A stretch of 64,000 bases of DNA, from NCBI GenBank assembly GCA_964502145.1, contig CAZCVI010000020.1, forward strand, positions 1 through 64,000, written 5' to 3'. This document shows positions 43,973 through 52,958 of the stretch, piece after piece (the first letter of the stretch is position 1; the number at the start of each line of letters is the position of its first letter). The notes beneath the pieces were generated by a model. That model saw only the letters and a program-made list of their open reading frames with translations. It ran no database searches and was not told the DNA's origin. A program made the translations under genes and the position numbers. Source of the DNA: CAZCVI01 sp964502145 (GTDB lineage Bacteria; Acidobacteriota; Aminicenantia; UBA2199).

Positions 43973-45007
43973 TTAGTCCAAGAGTTCCGTAAATTCGTGG
44001 GACGGGAAGGTGATCGTTTTAAAAAAGGATAGCACGTACCTGTCTGTCATACCAGCAATAAAATCAATGATACGGCGTTCGCTGGAGTCCTCTTCTGGGA
44101 ATGGATGGATATATCGGGCTGGGTTTTTCTTGAGGTGATTATAGATGAGGGTTAAAATTTGCCTTATTTTATCGACTTCTTCCGGGGATTCTTTAATGCA
44201 GTAGACACGTTCATATAAAAAATCCCTGAGATTAGCTATCTCTCCATAGATTTTTTCCGGGATAGAAATATAGCGGAGGTTTTGTGTTAAGGTTTCGTTG
44301 ATCACATTGACTACCATCGTGTCGATGCGGCGGGAGAAGGATTTTCCCAATAGTTCCTGGCATGAACGCGGGATGTCTTCCCGCGTGATCATTTGGGCCC
44401 GGATGGCATCATCCAGATCATGGTTGACATAGGCAATAATATCCGATAAGCGGGCGATTTGTCCTTCCAGTGTATAGGGAATACGCGACTGATCCACCGG
44501 GATGATCGGCCCCTGGCCTTTAGAGTGTTTGAGAATACCATCCCGTACTTCATGGGTGAGATTTAGCCCTTTGCCATCATGCTCCAGTTTATCCACTACC
44601 CGCACGCTTTGTTCGTAGTGTCTGAACCCGCCCGCCAGTAGTTCATCTAATACTCGTTCCCCCGTGTGTCCAAAAGGCGTATGACCCAGGTCGTGTCCCA
44701 GGGCAATGGCTTCGGTTAAGTCCTCGTTCAGATTTAATGCCCGCGCAATCGTCCGGGCAATCTGGCTCACTTCCAGCGTATGGGTCAGGCGGGTGCGAAA
44801 ATGATCGCCTCCCGGGCTGATAAAAACCTGCGTCTTGTGCTTCAAACGACGGAAGGATTTGCAATGCAAAATTCGGTCTCTATCCCTCTGGTATTCTGTT
44901 CTTACTGATGATTTCTCTTCTTCTACCTGCCGCTGGCTGCGAAAACTACGGGCTGCCGCGGGATGAAGACTGTCTTCTTTTTTTTCCAATTCGATTCTGA
45001 TGTCCAT
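43973..45007 (-). CDS. dgt: dGTPase-like HD-domain triphosphohydrolase
   Basis: 344-residue cytoplasmic enzyme of the deoxyguanosinetriphosphate triphosphohydrolase-like family, which hydrolyses dNTPs to nucleoside and triphosphate. RDRDRILHCKSFRRLKHKTQ is the conserved N-terminal block. The HD metal site is TRLTHTLEVSQ with AIALGHDLGHTPFGHTGERV, and later YTLEGQIARLSDIIAYVNHDLDDA supplies the last Asp. It has the typical length of type-2 family members. The promoter sits so close that the transcript would begin at or near the ATG (leaderless). Confidence 0.93.
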   Translation of the reverse strand: MDIRIELEKKEDSLHPAAARSFRSQRQVEEEKSSVRTEYQRDRDRILHCKSFRRLKHKTQVFISPGGDHFRTRLTHTLEVSQIARTIARALNLNEDLTEAIALGHDLGHTPFGHTGERVLDELLAGGFRHYEQSVRVVDKLEHDGKGLNLTHEVRDGILKHSKGQGPIIPVDQSRIPYTLEGQIARLSDIIAYVNHDLDDAIRAQMITREDIPRSCQELLGKSFSRRIDTMVVNVINETLTQNLRYISIPEKIYGEIANLRDFLYERVYCIKESPEEVDKIRQILTLIYNHLKKNPARYIHPFPEEDSSERRIIDFIAGMTDRYVLSFFKTITFPSHEFTELLD

Positions 45008-45013
45008 CCCGAA

Positions 45014-45042
45014 TATTTACCCTATCCCAATCATTTTGTCAA
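45014..45042 (-). promoter_or_regulatory. dGTPase promoter, leaderless geometry
   Basis: On the minus strand TTGACA (45042-45037), 17 bp, TAAATA (45019-45014), then six bases to the ATG at 45007. Transcription would start at about the initiation codon. Confidence 0.65.
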
Positions 45043-45119
45043 TTTATTTTTTGTATTTTTGTCTTTTTTTTATATTATTATTCTCGGAGCAGGATATATT
45101 CATGATATAATAATAAATG

Positions 45120-45166
45120 GAATAATCAATCGAATAATCAATCGAATAATAAATCGAATAATTTTC
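45120..45166 (+). repeat. 12-bp tandem repeat, four units
   Basis: GAATAATCAATC twice, GAATAATAAATC, GAATAATTTTC. It lies in the leader of the propeller kinase. It has no stem partner, and the A/T richness suggests an unstable microsatellite. Confidence 0.85.
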
Positions 45167-45236
45167 AGGGTCATTATTTCAAACTGGATCACATGACAAA
45201 AGTCAGGCGTGGGTTGTCTGAAAATGATGAGAATAT

Positions 45237-45272
45237 AGATGAGAAAATAGATGAGAAAATAGATGAGAAAAT
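45237..45272 (+). repeat. 12-bp tandem repeat that triplicates the start codon
   Basis: Three copies of AGATGAGAAAAT. The first two ATGs read Met-Arg-Lys-stop; only the third, at 45263, opens the long frame. Two mini-frames therefore precede the gene. Confidence 0.85.
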
Positions 45273-48200
45273 ATAAAGGAGAAAAAATCGGTCCTATTGT
45301 ATTGTTACTGCTCTGGGTGGTAACTCTGAATGCTGCTGATTTTGAATATCAATTCGAATATTTTTCAATCGAAAGTGGACTGTCGCAAAGTGCTGTCACC
45401 TGTATTGTTCAGGATAGCCGTGGATTGATGTGGTTCGGTACCCAGGATGGCTTGAACCGTTACGATGGGTACAAATTCACTGTCTATTTACCCCAACATG
45501 GAAACCCCGATAGTTTAAACGGCAGTTTTATTAACGCTCTTTTTGTGGATAGTGGTGGAGATTTGTGGATCGGCACCCGGGCGGGATTCAATAAGTTCCT
45601 GCCCGAGAGCAATAGTTTCCGTCATTATCATAAGACCCTGGGTGGCTTGAGTGCCAATGATGTGCTTGCCATCGCCGAGGACCAGGATGGGTATTTATGG
45701 CTGGCAACTGCCTATGGGGGACTCAATCGGTTTGATAAAAAAAATGAATCCTTCGTGGTCTACCGTACCGAGGTGGAAAACCCCCGGAGTTTAAGTAGTA
45801 ATAATATCACCGCTGTATTTGTTGACAGTTCCGGCGTGTTGTGGGTGGGTACCTTGAATGCCGGACTCGACCGTTTTGACCGACGCTCCAACACATTCAC
45901 CCACTACCGCGCCAATCCGGCGCAACCCGGCAGTTTGAGCTCCGATCAGGTACGCGCTATCTGTGAGGGGAAAGACGGCGATATCTGGGTGGGTACAACC
46001 AACGGCCTCAACCAGTGGGATGAATCCAAACAATCATTCAAACACTTTATTTCCGTGTTAAATGATCCCTATACTCTCTCCCACAATGTCATCAAGACTC
46101 TTTTTAAAACCCAGGCCGGTGTATTGATGGTGGGTTCTGAAAAAGGCTTCAACCAGTATAACCCCAAAACAAAAAACTTTACCCGGATCATGAACGATCC
46201 AGGAAATCCTTCCAGTATCAGTAATAACATTATCTTGGCCATCTATGAAGACCCTTTTAATGTGCTCTGGGTGGGAACCGAGGGGGGTGGTGTCAATAAC
46301 TATGCTCCGGGACGATATAAATTTCCCCTGTACCGTGACAATTTCAAACCGCATGAAAACGGCTTGAAAGGAAAATATGTCTATGCTCTGCATGAAGGAC
46401 AAGACGGTACTATTTGGATTGGCACAGACCAGGGACTTAACCGGATGGATCGTAAAACCGGGAGTTTTTACTCTTATCCGGTCCATCCCTCCGTTCCCGA
46501 CGCGTTAAGCAATCAGGATGTAGTGGCGATTGGGGAAGATCGTTTTGGTGTGATCTGGGTGGGCACCTGGGGCGGTGGACTTAATAAACTGGACCGCAAA
46601 ACCGGGAAATTTACCTGTTACCGCCATGATCCCGCGAACCTTTCCAGTATCAGTCACAATGTGATCCGGGTGATTTATGAAGATCGACAGGGGGAACTCT
46701 GGCTGGGTACCGGCGGGGGTGGGTTGAACTGGTTCGATCGGAAAAATGAACGTTTTGTTCATTACCAGAGCATCCCGGACAATCCAAAATCGCTCAGCAA
46801 TGATTATATCTATTCCATTGCACAAGACGCCGCCGGTGTGCTTTGGATCGGCACCCGGGAAGGACTCAATTCTTTTGACCGCCAAACACAGGAATTCACC
46901 TGTTTTGGCCGGACGCCCAATAACCCCAATGCTCTGAGCAGTAACTCGGTGAGCTCTGTTTTGGTATCCGCTACCGGTGTGTTATGGGCCGGGACATACG
47001 GGGAGGGATTAAGCAGGGTTGAGCCCGTGAGCGGTAAAGTGACCTCCTATCGGAAAACAGAGGGACTACCCAATAATGTCATTTATGGGATATTGGAAGA
47101 TTTGAACGGGAATCTTTGGCTGGGTACCAACCATGGTTTATCCGTGTTTAATCCCCGCACCGGGAAATTTCGCAATTACTTTCAACAGGATGGGCTTCAG
47201 AGCAATGAATTCAACCAGGGGGCCTATTATAGGTGCCGGAACGGGGAATTGATGTTTGGTGGTATTGACGGGTTTAACCTTTTTCACCCCGATGATATCC
47301 GGCGCAATTCCCATGTGCCCCCCATCGTGGTGACAGACTTCAAGGTATTAAATGAATCGGTCACCATCGGTCCCAACTCCCTGCTAAAAAAATCCATCAT
47401 AGAAACAAAAGAGATCACCCTATCCCATCGGGATTACGTGTTTTCTTTTGAATTTGCCGCCCTGGATTATTATGCTCCTGCGGCCAACCAATACGCTTAT
47501 ATGATGGAAGGGCTGGACAAGGATTGGACCTATTCCAGGACGCGTCGTTTTGTCTCCTATACTACTCTCGCCCCCGGGCAGTATACGTTCAGGGTGAAGG
47601 GCAGTAATAATGATGGTGTTTGGAATGAAAATGGGACATCTATTAAAATTATTATTACCCCGCCTTTTTGGAGTACCTGGTGGTTTATTATTTTGGCTAT
47701 GATTTTACTGGGAGTATGCATTTTTGCCCTGTTCCGGGTCAGGACCCATAATATGCGGCGGCGCAACCAGCAATTGGAGGCCATGAATGTTCGTCTCAAC
47801 CAGGAAATCGGCGAGCGTAGCCAAATGGAAGAGAAACTGCGCAAGAGCGAGCGCCGGCTCAAAACCTTTTTACACACTGCCAGCGAAGGTTTCTTGGAAG
47901 TTGATGCCGATGAGTTTATACTGGATGTAAACCCGGAAATGTGTGTCATTCTGGGCCGCAAAAGAGACGGGCTGGTGGGCCGGAACCTATTTGATTTTAT
48001 TGACCCCAAAGACTATGATACTTTCCGCCAGGAAGTGTTGCTACGAAAAGAGGGAAAACGCGGCTCGTACGAATTGACCATGTTATTACCCGATAATACC
48101 GAGATCAATTGTTTAATCAATGCCGCGCCGATGTTTGATGAATTAAAACATGTGAACGGTTCCTTTGCCCTGGTGACGGATATCTCGGATATCATCAAGG

Positions 48201-49756
48201 CGGAAGAGGAACTAAAACGGACCCAGAACTATCTGAAAGATGTTTTTGATTCACTCTCTTCCATGTTGGTTTCCATTGACCGTGACGGTAAAATCACCCA
48301 GTGGAACCGTGCCGCCCAAGAACGGATGAAACTATCGCGGGAAAATGCGTTCACCGGGAAAATCTGGGAGGTGATCCCGTTTTTGAACGTGTATCGGTCG
48401 CACTTGGAAAATATTTTTATCTCCCGTAAACCCGTGGAGTTTTACCGGGAGAGTGTTGTGTTTGATGGCCAGGAAAAGCGCTATCTGGATATTTTTATAT
48501 ATCCGTTGCGGCGTAGTGGGTTGGAGGGAGTGGTTATTCGTTTGGATGATGTGACCGCATTGGAACAAAAGGACCGGCAATTGATACAAGCCCAGAAGAT
48601 GGAGATTGTCGGGAACTTGGCCGGGGGATTGGCCCATGATTTTAATAATGTATTGGGCGGTATGGTGGGCACTATCTCGTTGTTGCAAATCATGTTGGAT
48701 TCGGGCGAGGCGTTTTCCGTGGAGAATATCAAGTCCCGGATTGATACTATTGAACTGGGAGCAGAACGGGCCGTGGATTTGGTGAAACACCTGATGACCT
48801 TGTCGCGGAAGAACGAGCCGTTGCTGGCGCCCACAGATTTGAACCTCGCATTGAAACATGTGATCAAGATATGTGAGAATACCTTTGATAAAAGCATCCA
48901 TTTGGAGATTGAATATTATGTGGGCAGGGCATTGGTGTGGGGCGATGCCACGCAACTCGAACAGGTGCTGCTCAATCTTTGTATCAATGCCGCCCATGCC
49001 ATGACTCTCATGAGAAAGCCCCATGAATCATTGGGAGGGAACCTGGGTGTCTCGATTTCTACCATCTCTCCTGACCCGCTCTTTTGTGACAAACACCCGG
49101 AAGCGGTTGAGAGTGAGTATTGGACATTAACTGTGACCGATACCGGTGTGGGGATCGAGCCGGTCATCATTCCCAAAATATTTGATCCTTTTTTTACTAC
49201 CAAGTCCGAGCAGAAGGGGACTGGCTTGGGATTGGCCATGGTGTATCAGATTGTGCAGCAACATCGCGGTTTCCTGGCCGTTTATTCGGAACCCGGGGTA
49301 GGTACTACCTTCAGTGTCTATTTGCCCACCTTAAAAACAAAAGAAGAGCTTGAGACGCCGATCAAACCCGAGGAAAAATTGGTTATGGGCACGGGGTTGA
49401 TCCTGGTGGTGGATGACGAGGAAAATTTAAGGGATACTACCCGTGAGATTTTAACTTCCTGTGGGTATCAGGTGATTACTGCCGTCGATGGCAGTGAAGG
49501 CCTCAATCTGTTTCGCGAAAGACATCGTGAGATCGTGGCGGTGCTTCTGGATATGGCTATGCCTATCATGTCTGGAATGGAGGCATACGTGGAGATGAAG
49601 AAAATAAATCCCGCTGTAAAGGTATTGCTTACCTCCGGGTTTAAACAGGATAGCCGTGTTAAAGCCGTGCTCAAGCTGGGAGTAAACGGGTTCATCCAGA
49701 AACCCTTTTCCATGTACCAATTATCCAGGGAGATTGCCGAAGTCATCCTTCTTTAG
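45263..49756 (+). CDS. Propeller-type hybrid sensor kinase (Reg_prop, Y_Y_Y, PAS, HK, REC)
   Basis: 1497-residue membrane hybrid sensor. Signal peptide or anchor (residues 1-25). Two seven-bladed-type propellers built from repeats such as DLWIGTRAGFNKF, VLWVGTLNAGLDRF and GLNRYDGYKF (about 35-690). Y_Y_Y domain (about 715-790, FRVKGSNNDGVWNENG). One TM near 805-826 (WWFIILAMILLGVCIFALF). A short coil and two PAS-like domains (about 870-1100). HisKA with His1125 in GGLAHDFNNVLGGM, HATPase (LCINAAHAM, GTGLGLAMVYQIV), and a receiver with Asp1430 (VLLDMAMPIMSG). The architecture resembles the HTCS glycan sensors of Bacteroidetes, but it has no AraC output. It presumably senses an extracellular polymer and passes phosphate on. 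Confidence 0.93.
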   Translation: MRKYKGEKIGPIVLLLLWVVTLNAADFEYQFEYFSIESGLSQSAVTCIVQDSRGLMWFGTQDGLNRYDGYKFTVYLPQHGNPDSLNGSFINALFVDSGGDLWIGTRAGFNKFLPESNSFRHYHKTLGGLSANDVLAIAEDQDGYLWLATAYGGLNRFDKKNESFVVYRTEVENPRSLSSNNITAVFVDSSGVLWVGTLNAGLDRFDRRSNTFTHYRANPAQPGSLSSDQVRAICEGKDGDIWVGTTNGLNQWDESKQSFKHFISVLNDPYTLSHNVIKTLFKTQAGVLMVGSEKGFNQYNPKTKNFTRIMNDPGNPSSISNNIILAIYEDPFNVLWVGTEGGGVNNYAPGRYKFPLYRDNFKPHENGLKGKYVYALHEGQDGTIWIGTDQGLNRMDRKTGSFYSYPVHPSVPDALSNQDVVAIGEDRFGVIWVGTWGGGLNKLDRKTGKFTCYRHDPANLSSISHNVIRVIYEDRQGELWLGTGGGGLNWFDRKNERFVHYQSIPDNPKSLSNDYIYSIAQDAAGVLWIGTREGLNSFDRQTQEFTCFGRTPNNPNALSSNSVSSVLVSATGVLWAGTYGEGLSRVEPVSGKVTSYRKTEGLPNNVIYGILEDLNGNLWLGTNHGLSVFNPRTGKFRNYFQQDGLQSNEFNQGAYYRCRNGELMFGGIDGFNLFHPDDIRRNSHVPPIVVTDFKVLNESVTIGPNSLLKKSIIETKEITLSHRDYVFSFEFAALDYYAPAANQYAYMMEGLDKDWTYSRTRRFVSYTTLAPGQYTFRVKGSNNDGVWNENGTSIKIIITPPFWSTWWFIILAMILLGVCIFALFRVRTHNMRRRNQQLEAMNVRLNQEIGERSQMEEKLRKSERRLKTFLHTASEGFLEVDADEFILDVNPEMCVILGRKRDGLVGRNLFDFIDPKDYDTFRQEVLLRKEGKRGSYELTMLLPDNTEINCLINAAPMFDELKHVNGSFALVTDISDIIKAEEELKRTQNYLKDVFDSLSSMLVSIDRDGKITQWNRAAQERMKLSRENAFTGKIWEVIPFLNVYRSHLENIFISRKPVEFYRESVVFDGQEKRYLDIFIYPLRRSGLEGVVIRLDDVTALEQKDRQLIQAQKMEIVGNLAGGLAHDFNNVLGGMVGTISLLQIMLDSGEAFSVENIKSRIDTIELGAERAVDLVKHLMTLSRKNEPLLAPTDLNLALKHVIKICENTFDKSIHLEIEYYVGRALVWGDATQLEQVLLNLCINAAHAMTLMRKPHESLGGNLGVSISTISPDPLFCDKHPEAVESEYWTLTVTDTGVGIEPVIIPKIFDPFFTTKSEQKGTGLGLAMVYQIVQQHRGFLAVYSEPGVGTTFSVYLPTLKTKEELETPIKPEEKLVMGTGLILVVDDEENLRDTTREILTSCGYQVITAVDGSEGLNLFRERHREIVAVLLDMAMPIMSGMEAYVEMKKINPAVKVLLTSGFKQDSRVKAVLKLGVNGFIQKPFSMYQLSREIAEVILL

Positions 49757-49986
49757 CACCCATTTCAGAAACACTTGGAGAGGTTCTTCAAATAGCTAAA
49801 GCTTTGGGGGGGACTGCGTCCCCATTTATTAAGTCACCATTGTGTGCTTGCTTAATATGGGCAATCATGCTGGAAAAAAGGTTTTCCTGGCCGGTCTCCT
49901 TTTTTTTACCCGGCTTCAAGAAAAAAACAGATAATTGCCGATAAAAATCGATTGTGATATAATCTATTCTATGAGGTACACTATCC
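49757..49986 (+). promoter_or_regulatory. Intergenic region with promoter of the nuclease-like gene
   Basis: GGGGAC-TGC-GTCCCC (a small hairpin near 49808-49824) may end the kinase transcript. TTGCCG, 17 bp, TATAAT lies at about 49935-49963, just before the ATG at 49987. Nothing else stands out. Confidence 0.5.
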
Positions 49987-51720
49987 ATGATTAATGAAAC
50001 AGCCCAATCAACTGGCATGAATGTCTCCCCAAATCCATTGGGGCACAAACTGGAAATCGGCAGGCATAACTTCAAAGACCGAATCTTGGAGGACTGCGTT
50101 TACGTGGATAAGACCGCATATATATACCAACTGATAAACCAGGATTCCCAGTGTTTTTTATCCCGGCCCAGACGTTTTGGGAAATCGCTGTTGGTATCTA
50201 CCTTAAAAGAACTGTTCAGCGGTAGTAAAGAACTGTTCAAAAATTGCTGGATTTATGACCAAATGGACTGGCATGTTTATCCCATTATCCATCTTGATTT
50301 TTTACGCATTGATTATCGGACGCTGGGATTGGAACGGGCCCTTGATGAGACCATGGTATCCCTGGCCACACACTTCAACCTCCAATTACACAGACAATCC
50401 AGTAAAGGCAAATTGGCCGAGTTGATTGAGTTAGTGGCCAAAGATAAAAAAGTCGTCATCCTGGTGGACGAATACGATAAACCCATCATCGACTATCTGG
50501 AAAACCTTCCAGAAGCAGTCAAAAACCGGGATACTTTAAAAAACTTCTTTTCAATTTTTAAATCCTACACCGATAAAATCCGCTTCCTGATGATTACAGG
50601 AGTGTCAAAGTTCAGCCAGGTTTCCATTTTTAGCGATTTGAACCACCTGTCTGACATCACCCTCGACCCCAGGTATTCCGGGATTTTGGGTTACACCCTG
50701 GCAGAAATCCAGCACTACTTCCCCACGTATATAGATCAATGGGAACAGCAAACGGGGGAGAAACGGCAGATACTGTTTGAGAAATTGCAAGACTATTATA
50801 ATGGGTACTCCTGGGACGGCGTTCATTTTATGTACAATCCTTTTTCCATCCTCAGCTTTTTCGGAACCTATCAATTTGATAATTATTGGTCTTCCACCGG
50901 TACGCCAACCTTTTTGGTGAATGTATTAAAAAATACGGATATTATGGTCAGCCAGTATGACAGGTTTAGTGTTTACGCCCATTTTTTTGCCAAGTACGAT
51001 ATTCAAACCATCGGTGCGGACAATATCTCGGCACTCCTTTTCCAGACGGGTTATCTCACCATCAAAGAGAAAAACGACCAGTGCTATACCTTATCCTATC
51101 CCAACCGGGAAGTAAAAACAGCCTTTCTCCACTATTTATTGGAAGGTTTCAGTAACAAGCCGGGGAATGAGGCCAATTTAATTACAGAGCAACTGCGTGA
51201 GGCTTTAGCAGAAAATAATATCGATAATTTTATCCAGGCTCTCAAATCCCTGCTCTCCTCGATACCCTACAATATGCAGGTTCCACACCGCGAAGCGTAT
51301 TATCACTCGCTGATTTATATCGCCTTAAAGATGTCCATGGCAGGTGTTTTTGCCGAAATCCAGACGGCCATGGGGCGGAGTGATATCGTGGTTTCCCTGG
51401 ACCGGTGTCTGTATATTCTCGAATTTAAAATGGGTAGCGCCCAATCGGCTCTGGACCAAATTTTGACCAAACGCTATTATTCACCTTATCTGGGGCAGAA
51501 CAAAAAAATTATCCTGCTGGGTATCGGGTTACAGGAGAGCGAGCGGAACATTGTGGATTGGAAAATCCAGGAACTGGGTTCAAACCCCCATCCATCCATC
51601 TCCCAAGACGCCCAAGCGGAAAAACGACGTATTGCCAAACAGATGCTCACCGATAATCTTCCCGTGGAGTTCATCGTGAAATATTCCGGTTTATCGGAAG
51701 CAGAGATTAAAGCACTCTAA
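49987..51720 (+). CDS. AAA-ATPase-like / PD-(D/E)XK nuclease family protein
   Basis: 577-residue cytoplasmic protein. The N-terminal AAA-ATPase_like domain begins with LEIGRHNFKDRILEDCVYVD and YIYQLIN, followed by the P-loop-like SRPRRFGKSLLVSTLKELFSG and VVILVDEYDKPIIDYL (Walker B-like). The C-terminal region carries the PD-(D/E)XK nuclease-like motif VVSLDRCLYILEFKMGSAQSALDQI. This family (PF09820 plus PF08011) is expanded in many anaerobes as numerous paralogues; its role is unproven. In this window it is a single copy between two sensor kinases, with its own promoter. The C-terminal MLTDNLPVEFIVKYSGLSEAEI resembles a small transposon-style tail helix. Confidence 0.85.
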   Translation: MINETAQSTGMNVSPNPLGHKLEIGRHNFKDRILEDCVYVDKTAYIYQLINQDSQCFLSRPRRFGKSLLVSTLKELFSGSKELFKNCWIYDQMDWHVYPIIHLDFLRIDYRTLGLERALDETMVSLATHFNLQLHRQSSKGKLAELIELVAKDKKVVILVDEYDKPIIDYLENLPEAVKNRDTLKNFFSIFKSYTDKIRFLMITGVSKFSQVSIFSDLNHLSDITLDPRYSGILGYTLAEIQHYFPTYIDQWEQQTGEKRQILFEKLQDYYNGYSWDGVHFMYNPFSILSFFGTYQFDNYWSSTGTPTFLVNVLKNTDIMVSQYDRFSVYAHFFAKYDIQTIGADNISALLFQTGYLTIKEKNDQCYTLSYPNREVKTAFLHYLLEGFSNKPGNEANLITEQLREALAENNIDNFIQALKSLLSSIPYNMQVPHREAYYHSLIYIALKMSMAGVFAEIQTAMGRSDIVVSLDRCLYILEFKMGSAQSALDQILTKRYYSPYLGQNKKIILLGIGLQESERNIVDWKIQELGSNPHPSISQDAQAEKRRIAKQMLTDNLPVEFIVKYSGLSEAEIKAL

Positions 51721-52060
51721 AAGAACTCGCCCTGATAATGTCTTTCTTTTTCGTTCCTACCCTCCTAACCTCCTAATTTCCATCTTTCCCTGTGCCTGCC
51801 CTCAAGAAAGAAAAGAAAAAAAAGAAGACCACAGATTTCGCGGATTGGAATACCGGTAGAGTTTTTTTGCAGTTGGTTGACAAGTGGGGAAAATCAACGT
51901 ATTATATTCCCAGAGGGACATATGACCGAACTAACGATTCGATTGAATTTTGTGTTTTTATATGGTATTATGGGTTTTCTGGTATTACAGGGTCAAAAGT
52001 TGTCTTGGATAAAAAGTTTGGCCTCATTTTATTTTATGGCCAACAAAGAGAGGTATAATA
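51721..52060 (+). other. Intergenic region upstream of hicBA with 8-bp tandem motif
   Basis: Near 51755-51789 an 8-bp tandem run reads TCCTACCC, TCCTAACC, TCCTAATT, TCCATCTT, TCCC. After it comes ACCACAGATTTCGCGGATT, a word common in bacterial intergenic repeats. The promoter and a possible small frame are listed separately. No other gene is supported. Confidence 0.5.
51877..51905 (+). promoter_or_regulatory. Promoter upstream of hicBA
   Basis: TTGACA (51877-51882), 17 bp, TATTAT (51900-51905). The start of hicB is about 155 bp further, leaving a long leader. Confidence 0.65.
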
Positions 52061-52092
52061 ATGAAGAATGTATTTGCGGCAGTTGTTTATAA
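51922..52092 (+). CDS. Possible 56-aa hydrophobic leader protein
   Basis: The first ATG after the promoter, preceded by GAGGG, opens a frame of 56 codons (MTELTIRLNFVFLYGIMGFL...) with one hydrophobic stretch and a Cys-containing tail (EECICGSCL), overlapping the first 32 bases of hicB. It may be real, as a leader coupled to hicB, or chance. Nothing in it is recognised. Confidence 0.3.
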   Translation: MTELTIRLNFVFLYGIMGFLVLQGQKLSWIKSLASFYFMANKERYNNEECICGSCL

Positions 52093-52270
52093 AGAAGATG
52101 AATTATATGTGGCCGAATGCCCGGAAGTGGGGACAGCCAGTCAAGGGTATACTATTGAAGAAGCAGTCTTGAACTTACAAGAAGCCACAGAATTATATCT
52201 TGAAGAATTCCCTATCAAAGTAACCCATCGTCCATTTTTAACCACGTTTGAGGTGGCTGCATATGCCTGA
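52061..52270 (+). CDS. hicB: HicB-like antitoxin
   Basis: 69-residue HicB-type antitoxin with the partial RNase-H-like fold: FAAVVYKEDELYVAECPEVG, then YTIEEAVLNLQEATELYLEE. It lacks the C-terminal DNA-binding domain of longer HicB proteins, as do many members of the HicB-like short group. It overlaps the hicA start by 8 bp. It would bind and inactivate the HicA RNase. The order hicB-hicA is the reverse of the E. coli locus but is common. The start is set by GAGAGG before the ATG. Confidence 0.88.
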   Translation: MKNVFAAVVYKEDELYVAECPEVGTASQGYTIEEAVLNLQEATELYLEEFPIKVTHRPFLTTFEVAAYA

Positions 52271-52487
52271 ACTTCCAAAGATTTCAGGTACTTTGGCCAT
52301 AAAGATATTTGAGTATTTAGGATTTAGAGTGGTCAGGCAAAAAGGGAGCCATGTGGTCTTAAAAAAAGAGAATCGGGGTTGTGTTATCCCTATTCATAAA
52401 GAACTCGCCATAGGTACTCTCCGCAATGCGATTAAACAAGCTGGCATTACTGTTGAAGAATTTCTCAATATGTATCATAACCATTAA
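52263..52487 (+). CDS. hicA: HicA-like mRNA interferase toxin
   Basis: 74-residue protein with a double-stranded-RNA-binding-like HicA (YcfA) fold. LPKISGTLAIKIFEYLGFRV precedes the catalytic His segment VVRQKGSHVVLKKE, and the C-terminus VEEFLNMYHNH matches the family. HicA cleaves mRNA independently of the ribosome when not bound to HicB. I begin at the ATG at 52263, five codons into the longer frame, because the usual start MPELPKIS lies there. It is coupled to hicB by overlap. Confidence 0.9.
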   Translation: MPELPKISGTLAIKIFEYLGFRVVRQKGSHVVLKKENRGCVIPIHKELAIGTLRNAIKQAGITVEEFLNMYHNH

Positions 52488-52664
52488 TGGATTCACCTAT
52501 GTATCATAGAGAAAAAAAAGCCCCACCAATGTCACAAATTTCCACCAATTGGTTTTTTTAAGCCGGGAAAGACTGTTATCGTTTTCCTTACTCACCTGAC
52601 TCACCCCACTTACCTTACTCACCTATTAATCCAATAAGATGATACAAAATAAAGACCGCACCCT
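52488..52664. repeat. Remnant nonamer element with CTTACTCAC-type arm
   Basis: TGGATTCACC (52490-52499, just after hicA) equals the left end of the palindromic family. About 90 bp on is a single arm of 9-mers: CTTACTCAC, CTGACTCAC, CCCACTTAC, CTTACTCAC, CTATTAATC (52587-52631). No opposing arm is seen. Between them, T-runs after an ACCAATTGGT palindrome near 52546 may help end the hicBA transcript. Confidence 0.55.
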
Positions 52665-52736
52665 GTCTAGGTTCACCGTGAAATGGACAACCACTTACAG
52701 GTTTATGTGGGTGTCCATTTCACGGTGAACCTAGAC
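52665..52736. repeat. 72-bp hairpin with perfect 25-bp inverted arms
   Basis: The arms 52665-52689 and 52712-52736 are exact reverse complements: GTCTAGGTTCACCGTG then AAATGGACA, mirrored on the right. A further CCAC/GTGG pair narrows the loop. There is no T-run, so it is not a standard terminator. GGTTCACCG plus TGGAC recall a minimal form of the nonamer family; that link is inference. Confidence 0.85.
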
Positions 52737-52810
52737 ATTATTATGAATTAATACTTCCGTATTATGCAAAACATGCAGTAAAAAAAAGGGAAATCCTAAA
52801 GAATTACCAG

Positions 52811-52839
52811 TTGACAGATGGAAGAAATTCATACATAAT
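52811..52839 (+). promoter_or_regulatory. Consensus promoter of the PAS kinase region
   Basis: TTGACA (52811-52816), 17 bp, CATAAT (52834-52839), close to sigma70 consensus. Confidence 0.75.
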
Positions 52840-52856
52840 AAGAGCGGAGGTATTTT

Positions 52857-52922
52857 ATGGCAGACGATGATGGTCATGAAGTACGTTTTCATCTGGAGAA
52901 GTTATTGGGTTTCTATGCGTGA
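52857..52922 (+). CDS. 21-aa small open frame with strong ribosome site
   Basis: GCGGAGG precedes the ATG, after a consensus promoter. The product MADDDGHEVRFHLEKLLGFY plus Ala is acidic at its start. It ends 36 bp before the PAS kinase ATG, which itself has no ribosome site. It could be a leader peptide or the stump of a lost gene. No family recognised. Confidence 0.4.
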   Translation: MADDDGHEVRFHLEKLLGFYA

Positions 52923-52958
52923 TATCAGGGCTGCTTTCTCATACAATAGTATCACTTT

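Noticed and set aside
44963..45196. Frame encoding Asn-Arg-Ile-Ile repeats
   Set aside because: It is produced by the 12-bp tandem repeat and overlaps the dGTPase gene and its promoter on the other strand.
51792..52058. 88-residue frame before hicB
   Set aside because: A Lys-rich start, no ribosome site and no recognisable domain; the promoter lies inside it.
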